A stretch of 64,000 nucleotides of DNA from Natronospira elongata (GCF_034931365.1 NZ_JAYGII010000011.1:19564-83563), one strand, 5' to 3'; positions 36,663 to 46,063 are shown, counted from the stretch's first letter. A program made the numbers and translations. Notes: a model not told the origin generated them from the sequence alone.

Positions 36663-37475
36663 TCAGGCCAGCCGAAAGAAGCGCTCGGCATTCGCCGTCG
36701 TCTGGCGTGCCAGGGTTTCGGGGTCCACGTTGCGGCATTCTGCCACGCGAGCCAGCACATGGGGCAGCCATTTGGGCTCATTGCGCCGGGTCGAAGGCTT
36801 GGGTTTCAGATCCCGTGGCAGCAGATAGGGCGCGTCGGTTTCGATCATGATGCGATCATCCGGGATCTGGTGGACGATGTCGCGCAGGTGCGTCCCGCGG
36901 CGCTCATCGCAGATCCAACCGGTGATCCCCACATACAGGTCCCGTTCCAGGTAGTGCGCCAATTCCTCGCCGCTGCCGGTGAAGCAGTGCACCACGGCGC
37001 TCGACAGCCGCGGCAGGTATTCGTCGAGGATGGCAAGAAAATCCTCATGGGCATCGCGCTGGTGCAGAAAGACCGGATAGCCAATCTCGCAGGCAATCTC
37101 CAGCTGGGCCCGGAAGGCCTGTTGCTGGTCTGCCGGTTCGGAGAAGTTCCGGAAGTAGTCCAGGCCGCATTCACCCACGGCCACGCATTTCTCCGAGGCC
37201 AGGAAGCCGCGCAGAATGCCGTTGGTTTCATCCACATAATGCTTGGCCATATGGGGATGCACACCGGCGGTGCTCCAGAAGCGATCGGGCCATTGTTCAG
37301 CCAGGGCCAGGGCCTGACGGCTGCCCTTGACGCTGGCCCCGGTGAGGATCATGCGGCTGACACCGGCTTCGTCGGCGGCCTGGATGACCGCATCCCGGTC
37401 ATGATCGAAGCTGTCGTGGCTCAGATTGGCGCCAATATCGATGAGGGGGGCGGGGGATTTCTCCAGGGCGGTCAT
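36663..37475 (-). CDS. tatD: TatD family deoxyribonuclease
   Basis: 270-aa metal-dependent hydrolase of the TatD group proper: the N-terminus DIGANLSHDSFDHDRD follows E. coli TatD rather than the HCH type. Further hallmarks: STAGVHPH, GECGLDYFRNFS, VFLHQRDAHEDF, VVHCFTGSGEE, ETDAPYLLPRDL and PKPSTRRNEP. Its 3'-5' exonuclease role in DNA repair and fragmentation is from the family. It ends beside the CT-rich repeat and starts 75 bases from mtfA. Confidence 0.92.
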   Translation of the reverse strand: MTALEKSPAPLIDIGANLSHDSFDHDRDAVIQAADEAGVSRMILTGASVKGSRQALALAEQWPDRFWSTAGVHPHMAKHYVDETNGILRGFLASEKCVAVGECGLDYFRNFSEPADQQQAFRAQLEIACEIGYPVFLHQRDAHEDFLAILDEYLPRLSSAVVHCFTGSGEELAHYLERDLYVGITGWICDERRGTHLRDIVHQIPDDRIMIETDAPYLLPRDLKPKPSTRRNEPKWLPHVLARVAECRNVDPETLARQTTANAERFFRLA

Positions 37476-37550
37476 GCAGGCTCCTCGTCGCTGCGGTAAT
37501 CAGATGGATCTCCGATGGAGGCGCAATTCTGCGCAAGATGGGCCCGCTTC

Positions 37551-38312
37551 TCAAGCGGCGGCCGGGTCCTGGCGGTAAAACAGGCGTAGCTGTTCGTAAA
37601 GGTCCGGCCAGGCATCCCGGATTCGGCGGGGCGACTCGAAGAAGGTCTCGCTGGCCACGGAGAAGAATTCGCCGGGGTTCCCCAGGGCGTAGGGATCCAG
37701 GGGCAGGGGCGCTTCCTCCTCCACTCGGGCCTCCAGATCCTCCCAGGCGTCGGTAAAGGCCCGGGTCCAGGCCTCCGGGTCCATGCCCCGATGCAGGGGC
37801 GGGGAGCCGTTGGGACCGTCACTGAGCATGTCCAGCTTGTGGGCCAGCTCGTGAATGACCACGTTGTAGGCGGCGTCCGGGTCGGCGGCCATGACATCGT
37901 TCCAGGACAGGATGACCGGGCCCTGGAGCCAGGCTTCGCCGCTCAGGGGGTGGCGGTCGCGATGAACAACGCCGAAATCATCCTCATATTCCTGGGTGGG
38001 AACAAACTCGGCCGGGTAGAGAATGATGGAGTACCAGCCGTCATACCAGTCCAGGCCAAGCTCCAGAATGGGCACGGCGGCCATGGTGGCAATGCGCAGT
38101 TGCATGGCATCGGTAACCATCAGGCCACCGCCGGCTTCAAAGCGTTTGCGCAGCAGGAATCGCAGACTCAGTTCCCGGAGCCTTTCGCGGGCCTCTCCCT
38201 GGTAACGCCGCATCACATGCCAGTCGGCAGTCGCCGATTCCCACTGGGCCGGCGTAACGGGGAGGGCTTGAAGTCGGCGTTTTTCACGCCAGTTTCTGAT
38301 CAGATTAAACAT
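37551..38312 (-). CDS. mtfA: MtfA family zinc peptidase (M90)
   Basis: About 253 aa. The zinc-binding HELAHKLD, the conserved segment LELGLDWYDGWYSIILYP and the downstream glutamate in EFFSVASETFFE identify MtfA. In E. coli it binds Mlc and regulates glucose PTS genes; here only the peptidase fold is certain. The start MFNLIRN matches the family; an ATG nine codons earlier (38339) is possible. Confidence 0.88.
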   Translation of the reverse strand: MFNLIRNWREKRRLQALPVTPAQWESATADWHVMRRYQGEARERLRELSLRFLLRKRFEAGGGLMVTDAMQLRIATMAAVPILELGLDWYDGWYSIILYPAEFVPTQEYEDDFGVVHRDRHPLSGEAWLQGPVILSWNDVMAADPDAAYNVVIHELAHKLDMLSDGPNGSPPLHRGMDPEAWTRAFTDAWEDLEARVEEEAPLPLDPYALGNPGEFFSVASETFFESPRRIRDAWPDLYEQLRLFYRQDPAAA

Positions 38313-38398
38313 GTGGAATTTTCCGTGTAATCCTTCCATAGTAAGGGTGTGCTAGGCTTCGCGCAAAAGCACCCCCCGATAACCATTCTGGAGGTCCC

Positions 38399-38827
38399 AT
38401 GAAAGCGGATGATTTCGATAGCGAGGACATAAGGGAACACGTCAAGTCGCGGGCCACCTGGCTGCGCTTGCTCTACATGGTGATCTTTCTGTTCTTTGCC
38501 TGGGTCGCCAGCTTTGTATTCGGTGTGATCATTCTGGTGCTTTTCCTGTGGCAGTTGTTTGCCGGCCAGCCCAACGAACAGTTGCGTGCATTCGGTCAGA
38601 GTATGAGCACCTGGGGGTATCAGGTCCTGTGCTTTTTGAGTTTCAACAGCGAGGACCTGCCGTTTCCCTTCGATAAGTGGCCCAGTGGTCCGGTGGGCAA
38701 GGCCGGGGCCAGTCGCGGCAGCAAGAAGACCACCCGCAAGAAGGCGGCCAAGAAAAAGACTGCCAAAAGCAGTGGTGGCAGCAGCACGACGACGGGCTCT
38801 GCCGGTGACAGCGGGAGTCAGAGTTGA
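38399..38827 (+). CDS. DUF4389 membrane protein
   Basis: 142 aa. Two TM helices (about 22-55), the DUF4389 motif LWQLFAGQPNEQLRAFGQ and FLSFNSEDLPFPFDKWP, then a lysine/alanine-rich and serine/threonine-rich tail (105-142) resembling histone-like extensions. Its stop shares a base with the start of the next gene (TGATG), so they are coupled. Function unknown. Confidence 0.82.
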   Translation: MKADDFDSEDIREHVKSRATWLRLLYMVIFLFFAWVASFVFGVIILVLFLWQLFAGQPNEQLRAFGQSMSTWGYQVLCFLSFNSEDLPFPFDKWPSGPVGKAGASRGSKKTTRKKAAKKKTAKSSGGSSTTTGSAGDSGSQS

Positions 38828-39228
38828 TGCTGGAGGCCTGGGGGCTGGTACTGGCCAGCCTCCTGATGGCCCTGGCCTGGCTGCCGGCCTCGGTGGCCAA
38901 GAAGGAGACCTTCGGCGTGCGCTGGCTGGCCTCCAACCGGGAAACGGAGGGCCTGCCGCCCTTGCAGCCCTGGGGTGAGCGGGCAGTGCGCGCCCACAAT
39001 AACCTCAAGGAAAACTTCCCCGCCTGGGCCGCGCTGCTGTTGCTGATAATTGCCCTGGACTGGCAGAACACGGTCACCGCCTGGGCAGCCCTGTTGTTCC
39101 CCGCCGCCCGCCTGGGGCACATGGTCAGCTATACAGCCGGCTGGTTCTGGCCACGGTTTGGTTTTTATTGTGTTGGCCTTGGCTGCACCCTGGCTCTGCT
39201 TGGCGTTTGCATCGTTCGGTTGTTGTGA
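38827..39228 (+). CDS. MAPEG family membrane protein
   Basis: 133 aa with four TM helices. The loop RAHNNLKENFPAWAALLL carries the conserved Arg/Asn/Glu pattern of MAPEG proteins (microsomal GST-like). Overlaps the DUF4389 gene by one base. Confidence 0.85.
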   Translation: MLEAWGLVLASLLMALAWLPASVAKKETFGVRWLASNRETEGLPPLQPWGERAVRAHNNLKENFPAWAALLLLIIALDWQNTVTAWAALLFPAARLGHMVSYTAGWFWPRFGFYCVGLGCTLALLGVCIVRLL

Positions 39229-39243
39229 GTGAGCGTGAGGGGT

Positions 39244-39306
39244 GAGGAGTCAGGGGTTAGGAGTGAGGAGTCAGGGGCTAGGAGTGAGGAGTCAGGGGCT
39301 AGGAGT
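39244..39306. repeat. Three tandem copies of a 21-bp GA-rich unit
   Basis: GAGGAGTCAGGGGYTAGGAGT at 39244, 39265 and 39286, differing at one base. Member of the same GA/CT-rich family as the repeats at 35.1, 36.6 and 44.3 kb. Confidence 0.9.
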
Positions 39307-39343
39307 GAGGCGCCCCTGCCACTGAAATCTGATTAAGAAAAAA

Positions 39344-39363
39344 CGGCGGCCCTAAGGCCGCCG
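39344..39363. terminator. Bidirectional terminator
   Basis: CGGCGGCC-CTAA-GGCCGCCG stem flanked by A6 on the left and T7 on the right. Serves both the MAPEG operon and the minus-strand amidohydrolase. Confidence 0.92.
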
Positions 39364-39370
39364 TTTTTTT

Positions 39371-39466
39371 GCTCGAAGCTCGAAGCTCGAAGCTCGAAGC
39401 TCGAAGCTCGAAGCTCGAAGCTCGAAGCTCGAAGCTCGAAGCTCGAAGCTCGAAGCTCGAAGCTCG
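39371..39466. repeat. Heptanucleotide tandem array (GCTCGAA, about 13.7 copies)
   Basis: Uninterrupted repeats of GCTCGAA for 96 bases, between the terminator and the stop codon of the PD40-amidohydrolase (six bases separate the array from that gene). A unit of seven is not a multiple of three, so slippage would shift frame if it were ever translated. A good strain-typing locus. Confidence 0.95.
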
Positions 39467-39472
39467 CAGCTC

Positions 39473-42400
39473 TCAATCCCTTTCCCACCAGAACAATCCG
39501 CGCTCCTCGGCGTGATTGCCGATCTGGTTCATAGTGTGAGCGTCGTAGAGACGTCCGTTGACCATGACGTAATCGACATACTCCGTATTGCGGATGTTCT
39601 CCAGCGGGTTGCGGTCGAGCACGATGATGTCGGCCAGCTTGCCTTCGGTCAGGCTGCCCAGATGTTCGTCCATGCCCAGATAGGCGGCCGGATTCACCGT
39701 GGCCGTCTTCAGGGCTTCCATGGGCGACATGCCGCCCTGGGCGAACATCCAGATTTCCCAGTGGGCCGCCAGGCCTTCCCGCTGGCCGTGGGCACCGATA
39801 TTCACCAGCACACCCCGGTCCTGGAGCTGCCGGGAATGGTTGGCGATATCAAAATGCACATATTCCTCGGCCTCCACCTTGGCGCGGCGGCGGGCGATCG
39901 GATCAATGATCTCCCGGGGCACGAAGTTCAGCAGCCGTTCATGCTCGAAGACATTGGTGTGCTGATACCAGTAGTTTTCACCCCGGAAGGCACCGTAACC
40001 CACGCTCAGCGTCGGCGTGTAACCCACCTCTGTCTGCCCCCAGAACTGCAGTACATCGTCATAGGTGTGGGGCACGCTGAGTGAATGCTCGATGCCCGTG
40101 TGCCCGTCCTGAACCATGTTCATGTTGTGCTGGAACAGGGCGCCACCTTCCGGGTGCACATGCAGCCCCAGCTCACGGGCGGCTTCCATGACCTGCTGGC
40201 GCTGATCGCGTCGCGGCTGATTGTAGCTCTTGACGCTGAAGGCACCGGCCTTCTTGAGACGACTCAGGTGCTCGCGGGCATCATCCAGACTGTCCACTTC
40301 CACGGTAAAGTCGGTGGTCGCGCCGTAGAGGATGCGGCCGGTGGAGAAGATCCGTGGCGCGGTAATCTGTCCCGCACGCCCCATCTCGTGAGCGGCAAAC
40401 ACCGTGTGGGTGTCGTTGGAGGGATCGTGATAGGTGGTCACGCCGAAGGTCAGGCTGGCGTGATTGACCCAGTTCTCCTGCGGAATGATCTGATTGCTGC
40501 CCTGAGAGCCATGCCAGTGGGCATCGATCAGACCCGGCATCACGGTCTTGCCTTCAACATCCTTGACGTAGGCGCCATCCGGCACGGACACCTCATCGGC
40601 GGGGCCGACCGCGACAATGCGATTGCCTTCCACCAGCACGGTACCGTTCTCAATGACTTCCAGCTCATCGTTCATGGTGATGACCTGGCCGCCCACGAAG
40701 GCCACCATGCCGTCGGGGATATCGGCCGGACTGCTGTAGCCGATGTCCCGGCCTTCGGCCAGGGGCATGTCCACATCATCCTGGTCGCCGTTGAGGAAAT
40801 CGAAGATCTGCTCCAGACCGGCGCTGTAGAGCTCGGGGCCGGTGGACCAGTGGAGGTTTTCACTGTCGGACCAGTGAATATAATCCCCGGCCTCCTTGGA
40901 TACCCGTTGAATGGGCAGGGAACGGGTGTTGGGGCCCAGTTGAATGGTCTGCCCGGAAACCGCAAAGGGGGCAATGTAGGCGTTGTAGCGCTCCTGGAAA
41001 GCGACCCAGTTCTGATCCGGGGAGACCCGGAAGTTGGTCGCCCAGGTGGTGGTGAAATGGGTCCGTTCATCGGCCCCATCCAGGTTGACGCTGACCAGGT
41101 TGCGGGTGTCGTAACCCTGGTAGCGGAGCAGGAACACCCGGTCGTTGTCACGCCCGAAGTGCGGGCTCTGCCCATTGGCGGTGATCTTCTCCATGTCGCC
41201 ACCGCGGGCACTGGCGCGGAAGACGCCGGTGGTTTCCCCCCACCAGGGTGAACGCTGCATATTGCCCGAGATCTTGCGGAAGACCACCGTGTCGCCGTCC
41301 GGCGAGAAGGCGGGCTCCACATAATGCCCGGGTTCCTCAGTAATCACCCGGCCCTCGCGGCCGCCCCGGGCGCGAATCACCCGGACCGCACCATGGTCTT
41401 CATCGTTCCAGCTCACATAGGCGATCTGCCGGCCATCGCGGGAGAAAGTGGGGTAGAACTCGAAGTGGTCATTCTGCCGCGTCAGGCGCTGGGGTTCGCC
41501 GTCCGGCAGACTGCGGGTGTAGAGATGGCCACGGGATTCATAGACCACCTGATCGCCATTGGGCGAAACGGTTACCCAGCGCAACATCCGTGCTTCAACC
41601 TCATCGGGGGCCGGATCAATGGGCGGGCGCTGGGCGGTGCGGATTTCCCGTTCATCCTGGACACGGAAGGCGATTTCATCCACCTCGCCGCTGTCCACAT
41701 CCACTTCATGGATCTTGCCGCCGGCCCAGTAGACGATGGAGCCGCCATCCGGCGACCAGGCCATGTTGGCGTACACACCATGGATGGCCCAGATTTCCTG
41801 CATGTCCCGCTCAAGGTTATCCACCAGCTTGCGTTCCTTGCCGGAGCGGATGTCCTTGATGAAGATCGCGGTGTCGGTGCCGACGCGTCGGATGAAGGCA
41901 ATGGATTCGCCATCCGGGGCGGGGCGGGGATGAATGGCGCCGCCGGTGCCGCTGATGTAGGTATCCAGCTCCCCGGTCTCCCGATCCAGCCGGCGAATGT
42001 CATAGATGCCCGGATGGGGATCCTTGTCATATTCGAACAGGTCACCGGCAGTGGTGTCCTGGCTGAAATAGAGATAGCGGCCATCCGGGGAGAACGCGGG
42101 CTCATTCAGATCCTGCTGGTCGTTGGGGCGCTGGATCATCTGCATGCCGGCGCTGGTGCCGGAGCGGTGGTAGAGCCAGATCTCGCCGGCCCCCAGGGAG
42201 CGGGTACCGGTAAAGTGCTTGCGAGCGGCGATGTATTCCCCATCCGGAGTCCAGGTGGGGTTGTTCAGCAGGCGGAAGCTTTCGTCGCTGATCTGGCGGG
42301 CGTCCGAGCCATCGGCGCGCATGATCCAGATGTTGTCGCCACCGCTGCGGTCGCTGGTGAAGGCAATCCAGTCGCCATCGGGGGAGAAGCGCGGCTGCAT

Positions 42401-42679
42401 GTTCCAGGCCATGCCCGAAGTCAGGGCTTCGGCATCACCGCCGCTGCGTGGCATGCGGTAGATGTCGCCCAGCATGTCGAAGACGATGGTCTCGCCGTCC
42501 GGGCTTACATCCAGGTTCATCCAGGTGCCTTCGCTGACGTCAATCTCGACGGTCTCGGCGGGGCCGGGAGGATTGTTTACATCCCATTCTTCATTGTCGT
42601 TGGCCAAGGCCTGGCTAAAGCCAAGCGTGGCGGCCAGGCCGATGCCTGCCGCCAGGCCGAGGAATTTCGGGTATTGCAT
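39473..42679 (-). CDS. Secreted PD40 beta-propeller plus amidohydrolase
   Basis: 1068 aa. Signal peptide (cut near QALA/ND), then a TolB/PD40-type propeller (about 45-620) with repeated FSPDG...IAF blocks, then a metal-dependent amidohydrolase (about 650-1060). Metal-site features: VMPGLIDAHWHGS and VHPEGGALFQHN in the barrel, and the C-terminal TVNPAAYLGM and GKLADIIVLDRNPLENI typical of imidazolonepropionase/dihydroorotase-like enzymes. A periplasmic or exported hydrolase of cyclic amide or peptide-like substrates; the substrate is not known. Confidence 0.88.
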   Translation of the reverse strand: MQYPKFLGLAAGIGLAATLGFSQALANDNEEWDVNNPPGPAETVEIDVSEGTWMNLDVSPDGETIVFDMLGDIYRMPRSGGDAEALTSGMAWNMQPRFSPDGDWIAFTSDRSGGDNIWIMRADGSDARQISDESFRLLNNPTWTPDGEYIAARKHFTGTRSLGAGEIWLYHRSGTSAGMQMIQRPNDQQDLNEPAFSPDGRYLYFSQDTTAGDLFEYDKDPHPGIYDIRRLDRETGELDTYISGTGGAIHPRPAPDGESIAFIRRVGTDTAIFIKDIRSGKERKLVDNLERDMQEIWAIHGVYANMAWSPDGGSIVYWAGGKIHEVDVDSGEVDEIAFRVQDEREIRTAQRPPIDPAPDEVEARMLRWVTVSPNGDQVVYESRGHLYTRSLPDGEPQRLTRQNDHFEFYPTFSRDGRQIAYVSWNDEDHGAVRVIRARGGREGRVITEEPGHYVEPAFSPDGDTVVFRKISGNMQRSPWWGETTGVFRASARGGDMEKITANGQSPHFGRDNDRVFLLRYQGYDTRNLVSVNLDGADERTHFTTTWATNFRVSPDQNWVAFQERYNAYIAPFAVSGQTIQLGPNTRSLPIQRVSKEAGDYIHWSDSENLHWSTGPELYSAGLEQIFDFLNGDQDDVDMPLAEGRDIGYSSPADIPDGMVAFVGGQVITMNDELEVIENGTVLVEGNRIVAVGPADEVSVPDGAYVKDVEGKTVMPGLIDAHWHGSQGSNQIIPQENWVNHASLTFGVTTYHDPSNDTHTVFAAHEMGRAGQITAPRIFSTGRILYGATTDFTVEVDSLDDAREHLSRLKKAGAFSVKSYNQPRRDQRQQVMEAARELGLHVHPEGGALFQHNMNMVQDGHTGIEHSLSVPHTYDDVLQFWGQTEVGYTPTLSVGYGAFRGENYWYQHTNVFEHERLLNFVPREIIDPIARRRAKVEAEEYVHFDIANHSRQLQDRGVLVNIGAHGQREGLAAHWEIWMFAQGGMSPMEALKTATVNPAAYLGMDEHLGSLTEGKLADIIVLDRNPLENIRNTEYVDYVMVNGRLYDAHTMNQIGNHAEERGLFWWERD

Positions 42680-42871
42680 GAATGACTCCTTGGTGTTTGG
42701 GACCAGGGTCGCAGGCTTATGCCCGCTGGCTGTCGCGGGCCCAAGACTACCCCAGATGGGCGGTTTGAGGAAAAACGCCTGTTTGAAATCTGGTATCCGG
42801 CGCGGAAACCGCTACTATGACGGTTGCGGGGACCATGGGGTTCCGTTTTCAGGATTATCGGGGGTTCAGTC

Positions 42872-43561
42872 ATGGAGAGAAACAAGCTGGTGCTGTTGAT
42901 TCTGCTCTTTTCGATGGCCTGTGTGGATAGCGTCAACCAGTCCCTGTCGGTGGCGGACGATGCCGAACACAGCGGCAATCTCAGCACCGTCAACGGCACC
43001 GTCACCATCGGTGAGCGGGCGCGTGTCGATGGCAGTCTCTCAACGGTCAATGGCGGTATTCAGGTAGGCAGTGACAGCCGAATTCGTGAAGCCGAGACGG
43101 TGAATGGCAGTATTCGGGTCGGCGATGGCGCCGAAGTGGGCAAGCTGGTCACGGTGAACGGCAATATCCGTCTGGGCAGCAATGTCCGCGTTCTGGAGGA
43201 GATCAAGGCCGTGAATGGTGCCATTGGCTTGAAGTCCGGCAGCCATGTGGCCGGCTCTGTCTCCAATGTCAATGGCGCGATCACTATCGATGGTGCGCAT
43301 ATCGAGGGAACATTGGCCACCAATACCGGCGATGTGCGAGTGATCAATGGGGCGCGCATCTCTGGTGACCTTCATGTGCGCCCGGTGCGCCGTGGGGATC
43401 ATGACCGTCGGGTGCGGGTGGTCATCGGGCGTGACGCGGTGGTGGAGGGCAAGGTGCAACTCGATCGACGCGTGGATCTTTATCTGCATGAGTCGGCGAC
43501 GGTGGGCGAGATAGTCGGCGGCGAGCCCGAGATGTTTACCGGCGATGAACCCCGACGCTGA
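42872..43561 (+). CDS. Lipoprotein with VNG beta-helix repeats
   Basis: 229 aa from ATG 42872. Lipobox FSMAC (Cys17). Residues 30-165 contain six to eight imperfect repeats of about 17-21 residues built as VNGxIxIGxxAxV, the pattern of a left- or right-handed beta-helix, as in bactofilins and polymer-forming shell proteins. The C-terminal 60 residues are charged. It probably forms a periplasmic solenoid; function unknown. Its stop shares a base with the next start (TGATG). Confidence 0.72.
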   Translation: MERNKLVLLILLFSMACVDSVNQSLSVADDAEHSGNLSTVNGTVTIGERARVDGSLSTVNGGIQVGSDSRIREAETVNGSIRVGDGAEVGKLVTVNGNIRLGSNVRVLEEIKAVNGAIGLKSGSHVAGSVSNVNGAITIDGAHIEGTLATNTGDVRVINGARISGDLHVRPVRRGDHDRRVRVVIGRDAVVEGKVQLDRRVDLYLHESATVGEIVGGEPEMFTGDEPRR

Positions 43562-44253
43562 TGGCGTCGGCCCTGCCAGCAGTCAAGTGGCGTCGCAGCC
43601 CGCGGGCCAAGCGGATCAAACTGGCTCTGTGCCCCTGGCGGGGCATAGAGCTGGTTGTCCCAAAACGGGCCAGCACGGCGCAGGCGCAGGCTTTCCTCGA
43701 CAGTCGCCGGGAGTGGATGGAGAAAAGCTGGGCCCGCCTGAAGCGGCAGGTCCCCGAGGCTTTCGAGTCCGCGGCCCCTGAAGATCTGATTCTGCCTGCG
43801 ATCTGGCGCGCCTGGCGGCTGGTCTATGGCCAGTCTGACTTTCGTGACCGTGGTGATGAATTGCACGTGCCGGGTGAGCCCACCGCCGCCAATGCCGCAG
43901 GCCAGCTCAAACCCTGGCTGATGGCCCAGGCCCGCAGCCAATTGCCGGTCTGGACCCGGCGGGTGGCGGCACGAAGCGGATTGACCGACTTCAAGCGCGT
44001 TCAGGTCCGGGACCAGCGGACGCGCTGGGGTAGCTGCTCGGCCCGTGGCACCATCAGCCTCAACTTTCGTTTGCTCTTTCACCGTCCGGCCGTCGTCGAC
44101 TATCTCATCCTCCACGAGCTCTGCCATACCCGCCACATGAACCACGGCCCGAAGTTCCAGGCACTCCTGTCCCGGCACGAGCCGGACTGGAGGGCCCTGG
44201 ATGCCGAGCTGAGCCACGGCTCGGGCGGGGTGCCGGGGTGGGTTGGGTGGTGA
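43561..44253 (+). CDS. YgjP-like zinc metallopeptidase (DUF45)
   Basis: 230 aa. RWGSCSARGTISLNFRLL and DYLILHELCHTRHMNHGPKF contain the HExxH zinc motif (HELCH) and the third ligand region of the YgjP/WLM-type family. No signal peptide. Overlaps the VNG-lipoprotein gene by one base. Substrate unknown. Confidence 0.85.
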   Translation: MASALPAVKWRRSPRAKRIKLALCPWRGIELVVPKRASTAQAQAFLDSRREWMEKSWARLKRQVPEAFESAAPEDLILPAIWRAWRLVYGQSDFRDRGDELHVPGEPTAANAAGQLKPWLMAQARSQLPVWTRRVAARSGLTDFKRVQVRDQRTRWGSCSARGTISLNFRLLFHRPAVVDYLILHELCHTRHMNHGPKFQALLSRHEPDWRALDAELSHGSGGVPGWVGW

Positions 44254-44310
44254 GTTCTGAGTGCTGAGTTCTGAGTGCTGAGGGGGCACCCCTCACTCCT
44301 GCCCCCTCAC
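44254..44310. repeat. Intergenic repeat: two 14-bp units and CCCCTCAC runs
   Basis: GTTCTGAGTGCTGA occurs twice in tandem (44254-44281), followed by CACCCCTCACTCCTGCCCC of the CT-rich family. It lies between convergent genes. Confidence 0.75.
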
Positions 44311-45129
44311 TCAAAGAAACAAATCCGGTGTCAGGGGTTCGCTGGCATCCACCGCGTAGTGGTTGAAATCCCTCACCCCGGCTTCCTTCAGGACCTCCTC
44401 GTCGATCAGGCATGCGCCGCTGCGTTGGCTCGCCGGGGCCGTCAACACCGCATGGGCGGCGTCGGCCATGATCTCGGGTTGGCGTGTCTGTTCCGGCTTG
44501 ATCAGGCCGCCCAGCATGGCCAGGGCGGCGGTGTTGATGACCGTCCTGGGCCACAGGGCATTGCTGGCGATGCCGTCTTCCTTCAGCTCCGCGGCCAGGC
44601 CCACCGCCATCATGCTCATGGCGTATTTGGAAGCGGTGTAGGCGGTATGATCCTGAAACCAGCGCGGGTCGAGATTGATCGGCGGTGACAGGGTGAGAAT
44701 ATGGGGGTTGTCCGACCGACGCAGATGGGGGATGCAGGTCCGGGCGCAGAGAAAGCTGCCCCGCACATTGACGTCAAACATCAGGTCATAGCGTTTCATG
44801 GGGACGTCTTCGGCGGGCTTGAGCCAGATGGCGCTGGCGTTGTTGACCAGGGCGTCAAGGCCACCGAAATGCGCCACGGCCTGATCCACCGCTTCCTTCA
44901 CCCGCGCCTCATCCCGAACATCCACTTTCAGGGGCAGGGCGCGGCCACCGGCGGCTTCCACTTCCTCGGCCACCGAGTGGATGGTGCCCGGCAGCTTGGG
45001 ATGGCGGCGGTCGGTCTTGGCGGCGATCACGATATTGGCCCCATCCCGGGCGGCCCGCAGGGCAATGGCCCGACCGATGCCCCGGCTGGCGCCGGTAATG
45101 AACAAGGTCCGCTTGGCGAGTGTCCTCAT
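44311..45129 (-). CDS. Short-chain dehydrogenase/reductase, HSDL2-like
   Basis: 272 aa. NAD(P)-binding TGASRGIG at about 12-19, NNAS, and the catalytic YTASK. The extra segment DRRHPKLPGTIHSVAEEVE after beta 2 is typical of hydroxysteroid-dehydrogenase-like 2 proteins. Substrate unknown. Confidence 0.85.
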   Translation of the reverse strand: MRTLAKRTLFITGASRGIGRAIALRAARDGANIVIAAKTDRRHPKLPGTIHSVAEEVEAAGGRALPLKVDVRDEARVKEAVDQAVAHFGGLDALVNNASAIWLKPAEDVPMKRYDLMFDVNVRGSFLCARTCIPHLRRSDNPHILTLSPPINLDPRWFQDHTAYTASKYAMSMMAVGLAAELKEDGIASNALWPRTVINTAALAMLGGLIKPEQTRQPEIMADAAHAVLTAPASQRSGACLIDEEVLKEAGVRDFNHYAVDASEPLTPDLFL

Positions 45130-45208
45130 GGTATGTTCTCGCTAGTTGATCAGTGATGGTCAGTGGTGCTCGGGAGCATAAAAGGCCAAGAAATCACAGG
45201 AGAGCAGG

Positions 45209-46063
45209 ATGAAGCAACTGCCAATGCTGATTGATGCACCCAGCCTTGACCGCCTGTTACGGCAGGACAGTCCGCCCCTGGTGATCGATTGCCAAGCGGC
45301 GCTGTCGGATCACGCCGCTGGTCGCAAGGCCTGGCTGGCCGGTCATATCCCGGGCGCTGGTCATGCCGACCTGGAAAGCGATCTGAGTGGTGCGAAGACG
45401 GCGGAGACGGGTCGCCATCCACTGCCCATCCCGGAGGATTTTCGCCGGTTTCTGGCCGACGTCGGCCTGACGCCCGAGCGTCCGGTAGTGGTTTACGATG
45501 ACAGCGGCGGGGCCTTTGCCGTGCGTTGCTGGTGGTTGCTGCGCTGGTTCGGCCACGGGCAGGCGGCCTTGCTGGATGGGGGTCTGTCGGCCTGGCGGGA
45601 GCATATTGATCGCCTGGAAACGGGGCAGAGCGAGACCGACCCCAGTGATTACACCGGTACCCCCAATCAGATGCCGGTAGTGAATGCCGACGAGCTGCAG
45701 CAGGGTCTGGAGCAAGATCGCCTGCGGCTGATAGATGCCCGTGGCCCGGTTCGTTTCAGGGGCGAGGAAGAGCCGATCGACGCCGTCGCCGGTCATATCC
45801 CCGGCGCCGTCAATCTGCCCTTTGCCGACAACCTGGACGAGCAGGGTCGCTGGAAGCCTGTCGAGACTCTGCGCGAGCGTTTTGTTGCCGCGCTGCCGCC
45901 CCACGAGGCAGGGCAGGCCGTTCATATGTGTGGCTCGGGCGTATCGGCCTGTCACAACCTCTTTGCCATGGAATACGCCGGCCTGAAGGGCTCGGCCCTG
46001 TATGTCGGCTCCTGGAGTGAGTGGATTCGAGACCCGAGTCGACCTGTCGCCCGGGGCGAATGA
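45209..46063 (+). CDS. Two-domain sulfurtransferase (rhodanese / MPST type)
   Basis: 284 aa with two rhodanese domains. The C-terminal domain has the active cysteine in HMCGSGVSACHN; CGSGV(S/T)A favours 3-mercaptopyruvate over thiosulfate. The N-terminal domain lacks a catalytic cysteine. AGGAGAG precedes the ATG. Divergent from the SDR gene. Confidence 0.88.
   Translation: MKQLPMLIDAPSLDRLLRQDSPPLVIDCQAALSDHAAGRKAWLAGHIPGAGHADLESDLSGAKTAETGRHPLPIPEDFRRFLADVGLTPERPVVVYDDSGGAFAVRCWWLLRWFGHGQAALLDGGLSAWREHIDRLETGQSETDPSDYTGTPNQMPVVNADELQQGLEQDRLRLIDARGPVRFRGEEEPIDAVAGHIPGAVNLPFADNLDEQGRWKPVETLRERFVAALPPHEAGQAVHMCGSGVSACHNLFAMEYAGLKGSALYVGSWSEWIRDPSRPVARGE

Noticed and set aside
39371..39466. 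CRISPR array
   Set aside because: Repeat unit is 7 bp with no spacers; a simple tandem repeat.
41324..42685. 453-aa plus-strand ORF opposite the PD40-amidohydrolase
   Set aside because: Shadow ORF; repeats mirror the PD40 blocks.
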